DNA from: Brachypterus glaber
Taxonomy: Eukaryota; Arthropoda; Insecta; Coleoptera; Kateretidae
Assembly (NCBI GenBank): GCA_958510825.1
Contig: OY294047.1
Span: 1,178,001-1,242,000, forward strand
Direction: 5' to 3'
Length of the DNA stretch: 64,000 nucleotides
Position numbers and translations under genes: made by a program. Positions 44,831 through 57,022 of this stretch are shown here, one piece after another. Position 1 is the stretch's first letter; every line of letters starts with the position of its first letter. The notes beneath the pieces were generated by a model. It did not search any database. It was given only the letters and a program-made list of their open reading frames with translations, and was not told the origin of the DNA.

Positions 44831-45600
44831 AAGTTACAATATTTTAACTGCTGTCAAAGGTTGTTACTTGAAAGGAATATTAAAATTACGAATGTCATAT
44901 ATGAAATATAAAAATTAAATACAGTTTAACTTAATTATAAATTCTTAATATTTAAATAATGAGCAATTTTATTTGTGCTTAAAATTGCATATAAAAAATG
45001 TTTAAATATTTTATATGTCAAAAGCAAAAGCCAGTCAAAAACTTTTTTTAGTATATCCGAAAAATAAGTGCTCGGTCTCAGTTGGGACACCCAGTATTAA
45101 AAGCAAATGAGCTTTAAGTGATTCAAATATCGTCGTTTAACAAATGTTTGAACCTTATCTGAGAACATAAAAGCTTTGAGCAAACCACTGACGGAGCAAG
45201 TTTTAGTTCAAGCTTATATTTTTCAATATCCCTATTTCACTAGGGTAATATCAACATACTGCAATGAATTATAACAGAAAATGTGGAGTTTATAGAATTG
45301 GTGGATTTGCTTATAGATAATATATGGACTTTCGCTTAACAGACACTTATTTTCTTATACTAAATATAGTTACTTTTATAAAAAATGCCAAATAACTAAA
45401 AAAATTAAAAAATGGATTTTTAATTAAAATTTAGTGCCATCTATACAATAAAAGAGAAAAGATCTGTGTATGGATGTATGCCATTCATTGTAACGGGTCT
45501 TTCAATAGTAGTGATACGTATTTAAAGAGAGATTTCTTGGTTCCTAACATATATTTTTTGCTTCCAGGTGTCAAAATATTCAGTATAGTTTGCAGTTTTA

Positions 45601-45833
45601 TCAACGAACTAATAACTCTTCTCTCTAGAATAGGTATTTCATTTGTAAAAACTGAAAAAAACGTAGCCAACATATACATTTGTCTGTCTTACTCGCACAG
45701 CTTTGTTCTAACAGAGACAACAATAACAGTTACTGGTAATTGTTATTGTTCAGGCCTGAATATACCTACTATTTGTTTACAAACAAACCGAGATGTTGGC
45801 GATACTTTATATAATCGGTAATTCTTCACCAAG
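45601..45833 (-). mobile_element. Mutator-like MITE, truncated copy 3
   Basis: It begins CAACGAACTAATAACTCTTC and keeps the conserved inside (CAGGCCTGAATATACCTACT), but the far end stops at GATACTTTATATAATCGG without the inverted end. The open frame across it belongs to the element. Confidence 0.7.
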
Positions 45834-46092
45834 AATCTTGTCAAATTGCTTGCTACAGACTTGACGAACAGACTTGACAAGGTATTGCTAAACGCTCTGC
45901 TTCCAGAATCTAGTTAAAGTCTTGCCAAAGTGTGGATACAGAATCTTGATTAATTCTCTTGCTTAATAATTGTGAAATTCTTTACAAAGAACTTTGTTAA
46001 GGACTCTGGTTAAAAAACTTGTCCAAGTTCAATGTTACTAAGGTTACAGCTTTTATAATAAAAAGCTAAATTATATGAAAAGTTTAGTAAGG

Positions 46093-46519
46093 TACACGGA
46101 AAAAAAATTATAGCTAGGAGCGCTATAACACACATACCAAGCAAATTATAATCGCTTATTATATAAATACAAGGCTTTCTCTTACAATTATGGCAGTCAG
46201 TGTAAAAATTTATATGAAATACTTTAATTGTTTAGTGAATAATAAAATATAACAAATAGTATGGCATTTATAGCTTAAATAGATTTAATTATTGTCCGTG
46301 CTAATAATTTTTATAATATAATAAAATTTTTGTAAATTTATAATAGTGCCTGTAATAAATATAATCGTGTCTGTAATATATATAATCGTTTCCAATTGAT
46401 TTTTAACATTATTAGTTATTGTGTCCCTTATAATCTATAGCTTAAATCACTATAATTTGCCACTGTTACCAAATATCTTATAATGTATAGCGCAGAGCCC
46501 ACTAATTTCTTTCCGTGTA
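46093..46519. mobile_element. MITE with TACACGGAAA ends
   Basis: TACACGGAAAAAAAATTATA at the left, and AATTTCTTTCCGTGTA at the right. The inside is AT-rich with TATAATCG repeats. Confidence 0.6.
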
Positions 46520-46964
46520 AATAAAAACTTAAAACAGGTTTGGAAATAAAGCCTTATATAAAAAAATAAAAAATAAAATGAATTGCATAGATCTATATAA
46601 TTCCCATGATCTTTTTAAAAATTATTTAAAAATCTTATATAATTTTTACCTTAATTGAAACTTTTTGAAACTGAAAAAAGCTTTTAAAACTTCTTGCCAC
46701 GGTGACTAATGAAGATTTTCTATTTTATTAAAAGTTTATAAAAGAGTACAATTTCAAGTTTTTTATTAAATTTTTAATGTAATTCTGAAAGAAGACAAGG
46801 ATTTAAAAACTTTACAAAATAATTAATATTTATTTTTCATGTTTTTAATGCGAAAAATTAATTCTCGGCACCTAGAGTAATAATCATTTTTTCTCTAAAC
46901 AATTGACATGACATTGTTTATTATTTCTATTCGACAAAATTTAACAATACAATGGATTTTCCGG

Positions 46965-47470
46965 AAGTGGCATAAATATGTCTTTTTTATGGAAAACCAT
47001 GTAATTTTTCACATTCAGCTGAAAATGTTATGTATAAAAAACTGATTGTTTTTTTTTTCGTTTTCGTTTTTATCGTACAGAAACGATATTTACATAATTT
47101 ACATTGGTTTTACTTAAGCTTAAACAAATATAAAACTAATATTAAAATAAAAATCTGACAGCGAATAAGAACTAAAAAACTTCTTTTTTCTCCTGAACTC
47201 CTATTTTTTAACGTCCATGTAAACTTTATTTGTAATTTTTTAACTTTTTTTCTTATGCCAAACTTATGATGCTTTTAAGATTAAGTAAGTAAAAAGAAGG
47301 TAAATTATGTGAAACTCGTTTTTATACGATGAAAACGAAAATGAAAAAAAAAGTAAAAACAATCAGTTTCTTATACATAAAATTTTCGGCTGAATTAAAA
47401 AAATCTAAAAAATTACAGGGCGTTAAAAAAAAACATATTTATGCAACTACTGGCGAAACCGGAAGTGAAA
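46965..47470. mobile_element. Foldback element
   Basis: TTTTCCGGAAGTGGCATAAA pairs loosely with the sequence around 47440-47470 (CGAAACCGGAAGTG). AAAACTGATTGTTTTTTT pairs with AAAACAATCAGTTT, and CGTTTTCGTTTTTATCGTA with TACGATGAAAACGAAAA. Confidence 0.55.
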
Positions 47471-47653
47471 CAAAAATATAAATTCGTTTTTATATAGTGA
47501 AGATTATTCTTCATTTTTGTGGTGGACATAAATAAAAACACCTGGTATAGAATATAACATATTATTTATTTTATAAATACTTACCCATATATACATATGT
47601 TTTCACACAATAACGGTCGTATACGACTGCTGACTAACTTGTACATTTTGCCA

Positions 47654-48543
47654 GGGTATGTATTCTCGGGCTCGAGAGAACGCATTCCCGGGAGAAAGGT
47701 AGTGTGGGTTGCATATTCTTTCTCTCGAAACGCAAAACTACTTATTCTTGAACTTCACTTCGCACGAAAATTGAGGAACTTTACTTCTACTACTCGGGAT
47801 CGTGAGAAGCGGTCGTTCACGGAAATTTTGACATATAAGTTAATCGCGCGCATTCGAACATAACCCTATTTTTGCTTTGGTTTTGTGTTGTTAATTTGAA
47901 TACCGTTTTGTTTTATAATAGTTAATCGTAATTAATAAAAGTTTTTTTATATTTATAAATTATTATACATTATTATACATATTATAATAATAATAATATA
48001 ACGATGGACGATTTGGAAATTATGGGGGCTGTTGCCCTTTTGGGAGATCTGCAAGATGCGGAAGATCAAACGGAGAACGAATAACGGGAAGTGTTGGTTA
48101 GTGCCGACCCTTTCCAACTTTCCAACAAAAAAATTATAGTGAATTCAGGGCTAAACAGCCCACTATTGACAAGAGGGTTGTCCTGAATAAAATTTTAAAG
48201 TATTTTTTTTTTTGTTGGCTGCTGGTGGGCGCAGATCTTTTTCTGTTTTTATTCTACACATTATATTTTAGATATTAATTATAAAAATTATTCAAACCAC
48301 AGAAACTTGTTTACAAATAATGAAAATAATTACAGCCTGCGCACGCAAACTCGTTTCGCATAATCTGATTGGTTAAAATCCGCTAAAATACTTGGCAACG
48401 CTGCAGCCGGCTGCAGAGATCCCATCACGCTCACTAATGTTCAAGAATAGCATTTTTTAACTTTGGGGAACTTTGATATGATGTGATCAGTTCCCTTCCT
48501 ACGAAAATTGTTCACGTTCTCTCGAGCCCAAGAATAGATACCC
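47654..48543. mobile_element. Inverted-end element with transposase-like remnant (possible PIF/Harbinger)
   Basis: GGGTATGTATTCTCGGGCTC at the left and GAGCCCAAGAATAGATACCC at the right are inverted ends of about 30 bases including CTCGAGAGAACG. At 48004 a frame reads MDDLEIMGAVALLGDLQDAE and stops after about 26 codons, then continues EVLVSADPFQ. This resembles the start of a Harbinger-type transposase by pattern only. No target duplication is clear. Confidence 0.5.
48004..48090 (+). pseudogene. Truncated transposase-like N-terminus
   Basis: A short frame from ATG with acidic and small hydrophobic residues ends at TAA within about 80 bases, inside the element at 47654-48543. No catalytic residues are present. 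The family assignment is weak. Confidence 0.35.
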
Positions 48544-49067
48544 AGAGGGCGTATGCTACCATATTGCCAGGGCGGTCGTATACGACGAATTATGTATTAC
48601 ACGACCCCCCTTTCCATTAAAAAAAATGTGCCCCCATGCCCCCCTGCCCACATTTTAAGAGCTGAAAGTATTAAATATATGCTAACAGATAGTTTAAGTT
48701 GTCTTATTTAAAAGTTCCAAAATTTGAAGTCGATATCTCAACTGTTTCAAAAGTTAAGAGGGGAGGGGGTGACTTTTGGACCGCTCTGTATATACGTATA
48801 AAAAATACTAAAATTCAAACAAAAAATTATTTATTATATATTTTTTAAAGCATTTTTACATTGAAAATAGTACATTATTTTTAATTACATGTATTAGTAT
48901 AAGAGAGACTATAACCGTATTTAACTGTACTGAAAACTGTTATAATTTCTAAAAAAGGACGCAGAAAATTGCCTAAAATTGGCCTACGTTCAAACTATAA
49001 ATGGAGATTGTATAATATACCTTTTCGCCAAATTTCAATTATTTATTAACTGAAAAAGGCAAATCAG

Positions 49068-49146
49068 CGCTAGTGAGAATCGAACTCTCGCTAGTTGGAT
49101 AGTAGACTTGTCATGTACAGACGCGGTAGACCACTACACCAATCCT
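49068..49146 (-). ncRNA. tRNA-like sequence (degenerate tRNA or SINE head)
   Basis: On the minus strand TGGTGTAGTGG resembles RNA polymerase III box A and GAGTTCGATTCTC resembles box B, at tRNA-like spacing. The D-arm (GGTG..ACC) and T-arm (4 of 5 pairs) can be drawn, but the acceptor stem pairs poorly and the anticodon arm is irregular. A relic or a tRNA-derived SINE start is likelier than a working tRNA gene. Confidence 0.45.
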
Positions 49147-49477
49147 CCCTACAGGAGCGACAGGGTTAAAATGAAATGAAACTAACCCAAAATCTAGCCA
49201 TAGGATTAATTTTTGTCTTAAATCAAATTTGTTTAGGATACAAAGATCTACAACATATTTGAATTTCATTCAGTAGGTCCAATTTTAGCAATTTTCTACA
49301 TTATTCTTTAAAATTTAATTTAATTTTATTACTATCTAATTTTCCTAAATTAAGGAAATTTATTTGATTTGCGCTAATTTACAGATTTATAGGCTGCCTA
49401 AGATACAAAAAAAATGTTTTTTTTTATATTTAAATATTATTATGTCATCACAACCATTTAAATTTTTGAATGGAATA

Positions 49478-50374
49478 TACCGGGCGTCACAGATCCAATG
49501 TACACCCCACTTAACTTCTGTATTTGTAAAGATAACATTTGAAATGCAGTACCTATAACATACTTAAGGGACATATAAAATAATAAAGTCCGCTTGCTGC
49601 ACATACCCTTTTCTTTGTGGTAACTAAAAAATACATATGAAACTTATTTGGAACCGATTTTATAATAAAAATAGAAAAATTGATAAAAATTATATGAAAA
49701 CATCAACGCTGACATTTTACATTTTCACACCAAACAAATAATATTTAAATAAAAAATTAAGGATTTTTTAAACGCTTATAAAGAACATTGCATTGAAAAA
49801 AAGTTTTATTTAGTTCTGGAATCTAAAAGTAGACTATCAAAGTAAACATTTTCAACCATATTTGCACATTCATCCATTAAAATTAACTTAAAAATTGTAT
49901 TTTAAGTGACTCAAGTTTAAGTTTTATATTTATTAATTTGTATTTTTCTCGAAAACGGTAAAAATTGAACAAAAATTGTAAGGGTATTTTGATTCTGCAT
50001 TAATAATAGTATTAGAATCAACTAACTTAAATCTTGCAGGATTAATTTAGTAGTCCTCAAGTCCTCCTGAAGAAATGTTAAGATTATGTCCAAGAGGAAA
50101 AATGTATAATTTAAGCAAATGTTTAATCTGAACACTTTAGAGTACCTAAATATGCGTACATTTTTGTTAAATCTTATAAATGCTTGTACTGCTCTCCTTA
50201 GGATGAACGCGGTAAATCCACAAAGCAATACAGTCAATTTTTACATAAGCGGTCACAGAAATATCAGTGTAGCTTACTGTGTTAAGTACATTATAGGTAC
50301 CGAATTTCAAAATTTCATCTTTACAAATACAGAGGTCAAGGGGGTGTACATATGATCTGTGACACCCTGTATAT
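49478..50374. mobile_element. Element with ~90-bp inverted ends
   Basis: TATACCGGGCGTCACAGATC at the left matches the reverse complement of GATCTGTGACACCCTGTATA at the right. Similarity includes CTGTATTTGTAAAGAT and CAGTACCTATAAC. Confidence 0.75.
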
Positions 50375-50924
50375 AATTCAAAATATAACATCAAATTTGG
50401 CTTACATGTATAATATTTTTAATTATCTATTTTTTTGTTACATGCAATTATTTATTTTTTCTAAGAAAAATATTAAAATTTAATTTAGTTAAATAACATT
50501 AATACCTAATTTTTGGCAAATAATATCTTTTTTACAAACATAAACAGTACTAAATATCACACAGCATTAAATTATTTTTAAATTACCAACTATAGATTTT
50601 TTTAAATATTTCTAATAAGCATTTAAATAATTATGTACAAGGTATTATTTTATTTACAAAATCATATAATATCATATTTTTTATACAATTTTTTTAACAT
50701 GATAAACTTATAGCCCGTTCAAATATAACGTAAAAAATGTTTTCTATTTTATCTTAGTAACGATTTATACACTGATAGAAAAATCAAAAAATATTAATAC
50801 AAAACGTTGTTGCGTCAACTTTTAGGTATAGAATACAATTTTTACGATTATTCTAAAACATTATAACGTTATATTAAATACAATCAAACTAAAAAACTTC
50901 ATAGTATTTAATTTTACAACAAGT

Positions 50925-51349
50925 TTATTTTTTTAAGGTATAGTTATTTTAAACTTTCCCGCTTGTAAACAATCTCGAAATTACCATAGCAACGTAAGAT
51001 ACGCATGCGTCGTAAGCGAAATGACTAGGCCCAATTTACACAACCGTAAAACGTTGACGTGCCATTAACGAGAACAAAACAATGGTTTATTCCTCTAAAT
51101 TATTGGAATAAAAGCGATTTTATAAGCAAATTTTGTTTCTACAGGAATACAAAAGTGTTTTTAGCAACAGCTTTATCAATTCTCATTTTTTACATCAAAA
51201 CATCATAAAAACAAAGTAAGTAAACAAAGATTATAAATTTTGCTTATGTTGACATTCAAAACAAGCCACATGCTTGAGTGTAAATCGGACTTTGTGTAGT
51301 ATTTAGCGGCAAATTTAAAATAACTATACCTTAAAAAAATAAACTTTAA
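50925..51349. mobile_element. Element with ~38-bp inverted ends
   Basis: AAGTTTATTTTTTTAAGGTA and ATAGTTATTTTAAA at the left are complementary to 51308-51347. The inside includes CGCATGCG near 51003. Confidence 0.65.
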
Positions 51350-51546
51350 TAATTACAATTAAACGAACTATTAGTTATATTAATATAGAATTTATATCAG
51401 TATTATATATTATATTTAGCTTGTTTCTTTAGATCATAGGGCTCATATATGATTTAAAGAAATAATTGTGGCTCTTTGGAATGTCTATTAATAACTAGTG
51501 GTATAATAATAATTATTACACTTTTTATAATAAGCTGTAATAGTAT

Positions 51547-51665
51547 ACAGGATGTCCAGTAAATGATGTCATTAATTTTAAGGGGCGATTCTACGTAGGA
51601 AAATATGAAAAAAAGTTCGTATAAACATATGTCTAAAGATGCGTATTTACTGGACATCCTGTATA
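51547..51665. mobile_element. 119-bp MITE with TACAGGATGTCCAGTAAAT ends
   Basis: ATACAGGATGTCCAGTAAAT and ATTTACTGGACATCCTGTAT are perfect inverted ends. The inside carries GATTCTACGTAGGAAAATAT and AAAAAAAGTTCGTATAAACA, resembling sequence in the larger TACAGGG elements. Confidence 0.8.
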
Positions 51666-52387
51666 AAATAGTTATACTAAACATATATGGGTTACTTCAA
51701 ATGATTTGTGCTTTTGGGTTAACACCTTTTTTTATTTAACTATTTATAATAAATATATACATTTTTTTTCTTCTAATATCTCTATATCAGTCTTTTTATT
51801 CATAAATAAAACACGGGAAATTACATAAGTAGTTGACGACGGACTTTTATACCTAATTTCTAAGTCAGGCTCATTAAAAATTAATTTATATCAAACTAAA
51901 ATACAAATTTTTATTTAGTACAAGTGTCTTGTTAGGGGCGCCTCTAACAATAGTCATTTCCATTTTCTAAACCAATTTTAATATACACAAAGCACTTAAT
52001 ACCATCTAATTTTAATAGTCCGATAAATTTATACTGGTTTGTTTAGGTTTTTTCGTTAAATCGAAATCGAAAAAGTACTTTTCATTGATTGGGAAATTAT
52101 TTAGGGCACATAAATAAGAACAAATTATCTAGGTACGACTTTTTTATAGATTTTTACTTAAAAGTAGTGTCCTTAGGGAGAACTTCAAAAATATGTTTTT
52201 TATATGCTGCTCACCCATAATATATGTAACAGCTTTGTATATTAAAAAAAGTATTTACAGTAAATTAATAATGATAAATATAATTTATATAAAATTATTG
52301 ATAATTTTACTTAATTAAGGACAATTCATCGAAGCCATATACATTTTTTATAAACGGGAAACCTTAAAAAATACAGTATTATTGTAT

Positions 52388-52561
<174 letters not shown>

Positions 52562-52739
52562 CCTTTTAGGGCGTAATATAAATATTATAAAGCAGTGACT
52601 TTGTCAGATATTTCTACAGTCCTTTTTATAGACTCTAATTGTTATGTTTTTTATGCGTAAAATTCCTTTTCATTTTCATTACGATAATTATGCATATAAA
52701 CAATTTTGTTCAGGAGCAAATTTGCAACAATTTTTGTTA

Positions 52740-53365
52740 AAATTATTTTTCATGATAGTAGTAAAAATCGAGTAATATTCAAAAACACCCATGTTGTAGG
52801 TAAAGTTGATTTTTTGATTTTTTTAGCCAAATTATTTATCGCAGGATAACAAACTTGTAGCTCCTAAAAAGTTTCATATATTATGAAATTTCATAGGTAT
52901 TTTAGTACGGTTACAGAGGGTGCAACTCGCCCTCTTTAACCGTACCAAACCGTACTTATGAAAATTCGTAATATATGAAACTTATAGAGCTACAAGTTTG
53001 CTTATAACCACTTTTATCTTCCGTTGGCTGAAAAATGGAAAAAACCAATTTCACACCCAACAAGGTTATTTTTGAATATTTATAACTCGATTGTTATTAA
53101 TATATTCAGAAAATGATCCAAACAAAAATAGTTTGAAATTTCCTCCTTAACAAAAAGGGTTCATGATTTTTTATCTTAAGATGCATATTTAGCTAGATAA
53201 CCGCACTCACCCCTAAAATTCCAGATAGCGTACACCCCTTACGCAAATCACCCGGTGAAAAACTAACAGGAGTATTCTGTTACCATCCACTAATACCCTT
53301 TAAAATATCAGCCAGTGTGAAATTTCAATATAGGAATTCCTAGTTATTTGACTGGACTATATGGA
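52740..53365 (-). repeat. Dispersed repeat family E, reverse copy
   Basis: AGTTATTTGACTGGACTATA at its right end, CCGCACTCACCCCTAAAATT in the middle. A direct copy is at about 61925-62290 and a fragment at 33105-33230. Inside, ATTTCATAGGTATTTTAGTA and its complement flank CGGTTACAGAGGGTGCAACT, a local palindrome around 52930. Confidence 0.65.
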
Positions 53366-53477
53366 CTGGACTATATGGTAAAAGTTTATCGCAATTCCTT
53401 TATTAAATTGATTTTCCGAAATTTTCCAGTAAAGTTTCCCTAAATTTAGTGTATCGCGTATGTAGAGTACAGTAGAT

Positions 53478-53815
53478 AATAGTTATTTATGGTACTAGTG
53501 GGTAAAGTAAGATATTGCCTATGAGAAAATTAACCGAGGCGTCAGCCAAGCAGGATAATTTTTGAGAAGGCAATATCGGTTTACCCATGAGTGCCATACA
53601 AGGTTTTATCCAATAAATAGCTTAGGAATTCATATTTTTATTAAAAATTTTAATGACATTTACAAGAAAATAATTTGACAAGTGACAGTTGAGTGGGTAA
53701 AATAAATAATTATCTACTCAATAAAGTAAAAGCCACGCGGGGGTTATTATTGAGTTTATCTATTTAAAATAAAGCTGGTAATTGTCTTAATATCTGTATG
53801 TATTGGATAAATAAT
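53478..53815 (-). repeat. Family G, copy 4, reverse
   Basis: Full-length reverse copy from AATAGTTATTTATGGTACTA to ATGTATTGGATAAATAAT, with a short deletion in the TTAACCTGC hairpin. Confidence 0.8.
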
Positions 53816-54210
53816 TAATTATTGTATCACACTTATTCAGAATTAAGTTTGCGTCACATAATTTTATTTCCCTCCGAAATGTTAGTAGTAGTTACTAGAA
53901 ACCTAGTCAAAAAGCCCTTCTGCTTAAGAACAAAAGTTAACCCGATTTTAGCGACGTTAAAATGAGTTTAAAAGTTTTGCGACATCTGCTTTTCGCTAAA
54001 GAATAATTGACTCTTATCTGAAGTATTATTAAATTATGCTTGAAAATGTAGTCAACTTTAAACTTAATTTTGCCTAATGCACTTTTAGTTTTCAGAAAGC
54101 TTTATACACATACACATAAAAAGTAATAATATTACATATTATTTGTTATGAAACATGGCAAATAATGTAAATAATGTATAGAAAAATTGAAAGAAAAAAA
54201 GCTTTGAAGA

Positions 54211-54766
54211 TATATCACGGTTCGCCGTTACTAACTTTTAGTTCAACTTTGGAAAACAATAAGTTTTCTTGTATAATCTGTTTTCTTAAAATATAAATAT
54301 TAATTTAAAACCGAAAATGAAATAATCTTTTGGGCGAAACGTTTTTTAATCGCAAGAGAGACTGGCTTCCGTAACATTTTAATAAATAGGTTCGTTTAAA
54401 CAATCATTAATTGAAAATAAATAACGTTTTAATGTAAAAATAGAAAAAACTTTTTTAAATATTTTAATTTTAAGTTTTTCAAAATTGATTTTTGGTTTTA
54501 AATTTTAAATTTTTTTATAATTTTATATTAAACCTTTTTTTTTGTTAATAATTAGGTAAGAGAATGTAATTTTATTAAAATTGACCTGAATATTTAAAAG
54601 CTATAGCGGTCACGTGACCTTTTTTGCGATTAAAAAACGTTTCGCCCGATAGATTTTTAATTTTTGGTTTTAAATCCATATTTACATTGCATGTAAACAA
54701 GTTATACAAGAAAACTGAGTGTTTTCCAAAGTCTAACTAAAAGTGAATTACGGCGAACCGTGATAT
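54211..54766. mobile_element. Foldback element with TATATCACGGTTCGCCGT ends
   Basis: The 18-base left end is complementary to ACGGCGAACCGTGATATA at the right. Arms are about 150 bases and include GGGCGAAACGTTTTTTAATC against its complement. Confidence 0.8.
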
Positions 54767-55686
54767 AATATAATAAAAAAAGTGAGTTTGTTAAAAGTCG
54801 AGGTTAAACCATCGAGCAGCACACCGTGATTAATATTAGCCAAGTATTTATTTGTGAATTAATAATATTGTAAAAATAATTCAATATTTCATAAAATGTT
54901 AAAATTTTGTTTTAAATTCGCAATTTATTTTAAACATTTTTAACAACTTGACATAAAAATCAATAAATTATAGAATTATTGTTATTAACAGTATTAATTA
55001 ATGGTTTTATGCATTGTATAAACTACATTTTAGTTAAATTAACTTTGATAAAAAATACAAAAACAAAACAAATAAAATAAAAATAAAAAATCATATAAAT
55101 ATTATATTAGTCGTTGCTTTGTTGTAATTAGCAAGTTTTTAAGCAAGACCTTATAATCACTCAGCTTTTTTTGCAGCATTAAAAATAGCATACGCAAAAG
55201 AAAATGTTTTATACTTTTTTTGAATGCGAAATAATCTCATATTATATTATATAACAGAGTTCCATAGATGCTTATGCAATATTTACTTGACTTTTTCATA
55301 AAAAATGAGGTTGTCATTTACCTCTGTTGAATATATCATGACTTTTTTATGTTTTTCTTTTGTGTTGCACAAATAGATTCGTTAAAAAAAAGGCATAAGA
55401 ATGTTTTAGCTGTAATGCTATATTTATAAATATATTTATGCAAGAAATAATTTTGTAGGTACCTCACACTGGTCTGGAAACAATTTTTAGCTCAACTTTC
55501 ATTAAACCTAAGTTAGTTTTCATAATTTAATTATTTAGAGTTTTGGCATCTTCTAAAGACAACTTTAAAAAAATCTATCGATGCGTTTAAAAAAAAACGA
55601 TTTTCATTTATTTTATCAAACAAAAATAAGATATTTAAAAATTATTTTATATATTCAGATTTTACGTCAAAAAGTGAGAAAAAAGT

Positions 55687-55707
55687 AATAATAATAATAA
55701 TAATAAC

Positions 55708-55742
<35 letters not shown>
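55687..55742. repeat. (AAT)n microsatellite with interruptions
   Basis: About 18 AAT units, interrupted twice by AAC. Confidence 0.9.
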
Positions 55743-55746
<4 letters not shown>

Positions 55747-55925
55747 ACAACTTTACATTACGATATTTCAAAAACGCTTTAACACAGATACTTGAAATTT
55801 GGAACAAAGATTTTCTAAGTAGTAAACACAATTTGTTCCAGATTTCAAGTCTCTATGTCAAAGAGTTCTTGAAATATCGTAGTGCAAAGTTGTTTTGAAA
55901 GCGACTTGCATCTTTACACTGACTA
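55741..55925. mobile_element. Foldback relative of 24367-24585
   Basis: AAAACAACTTTACATTACGA and TTCTTGAAATATCGTAGTGC pair as in the Ilp7 intron copy; the left outer arm is missing. Confidence 0.65.
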
Positions 55926-55927
55926 TC

Positions 55928-56400
55928 CCATGATAATTCCCAGGGTCCTTGCAGCATGTATTTCTTTCGGCAATGATATTCTTTGTTTAAAAATTGGTAA
56001 ATAAAGAAGAACCCTAGGCATTATGAGGGAAGTCCCTCACAATGTCTAGGGTCTAGGGTTGTTGCAGCAGCAGCAGATATTCTTTGTTTTTCCTCTATAA
56101 ATTTGTAAACCAAACTCTTTTTGGGTTCGTTTAGCACTACTTTAGGGTTCATATTTTTTGAATTTGGTATTGTTACTGTTGTTTGGTTAGTTGGTGTGGT
56201 AGCTGTTATTTTATTTTCTGATGTACAAGGGTTTGAGTTTCTTCTATGAGATAAAAATGATGTTTCTAGATTATCTGTTAAAATATTTTTGTTCTGGAGT
56301 TTTATTTATGGTTCATATTATACATATTTGCATAAAAACTAAAATTAAGAATATCGTTTTCCTATATAATTTTCCTTCATCTTAGATCGTTTTATTTAGT
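55928..56400 (-). pseudogene. Decayed third and fourth copies of the tyramine receptor 3' end
   Basis: 56056-56300 matches the loop 3 part of the receptor ([20 protein letters not shown] region and FIEEKQRIS), then breaks into a CAG run with TM6 and TM7 lost. 56300-56400 repeats the 3' flank. 55928-55998 is a further short piece covering the start of TM6. Between them, a small palindrome AGGGAAGTCCCT sits near 56030. The open frame is broken, so this is a relic. Confidence 0.75.
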
Positions 56401-56900
56401 CCTTTAAAAGTTATTTGAGACAGCTTATGGTTGCATAAACAATAACTTTCTAAACGCCTTTCTAAAGTCCAGGTTAAATATTGTATAAATTATAGGATTT
56501 ACGGCTGAATTTATATATCCTAACCACGTGATAAAATTAATAAACCTTCTAGATGGGCAACATACTGGGCAAAACGGTAAGATAACATACATAAGAAAAA
56601 ATGGAAGCCAGCAAACAACGAATACTCCCATAATAATGCCTAGGGTTCTTGCAGCACGCCTTTCTTTCGACAATGATATTCTTTGTTTTTCCTCTATAAA
56701 TTGGTAAACAAAACTTTTCTTTGGTTCGTTTAGCACTACTTTAGGGCTCAATTTTTTTGAGTTTGGTATTGTTCCTGTTGTTTGGTTAGTTGATGTGGTA
56801 GCTGTTATTTTATTTTTTGATGTACAAGGATTTGAGTTTCTTCTCTGAGATAAAAAGGATGTTTCTAGATTATCTGTTAAAAAATCTTTGTTCTGGAGTA
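56401..56900 (-). pseudogene. Tandem copy of the tyramine receptor 3' end, still open
   Basis: This is offset 598 bases from the gene's 3' end (stop at 56425 against 57023). The frame is open from [20 protein letters not shown] through TM6 ([15 protein letters not shown]), TM7 (NPIIY) and the tail FRKLLFMQP. In loop 3 I count about seven amino-acid changes in 45 codons, while TM6-TM7 is identical in protein with at least eight silent base changes. It lacks TM1-TM5 and an obvious start, so it is called a partial duplicate. On the minus strand ATTTTTTAACAG near its beginning could act as a splice acceptor, which leaves open an alternative 3' end for the receptor. Confidence 0.8.
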
Positions 56901-57022
56901 TTATTTATGGTTGGTATTATACATATTTGCATAAAAACTAAAATTACGAATATCTTTTCCTATATAATTTTCCTTCATCTTAGGTCGTTTTATTTAGTCA
57001 TTTAAAAGTTGTTTAAGATAGC

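Larger units (their letters stand above)
43451..45097. mobile_element. Outer inverted-end element with two nested insertions
   Basis: TATCGGGTGTCCCAACT at the left matches the reverse complement of AGTTGGGACACCCAGTA at the right. Nested inside are 43509-44273 and 44340-44830. Confidence 0.55.

Noticed and set aside
45474..45821. 115-codon open frame, possible gene
   Set aside because: Its right two thirds is a Mutator-like MITE seen elsewhere on both strands; the sequence is low in coding character.
47597..47863. 88-codon open frame
   Set aside because: It covers the left end of the inverted-end element at 47654-48543, and no homology was recognised.
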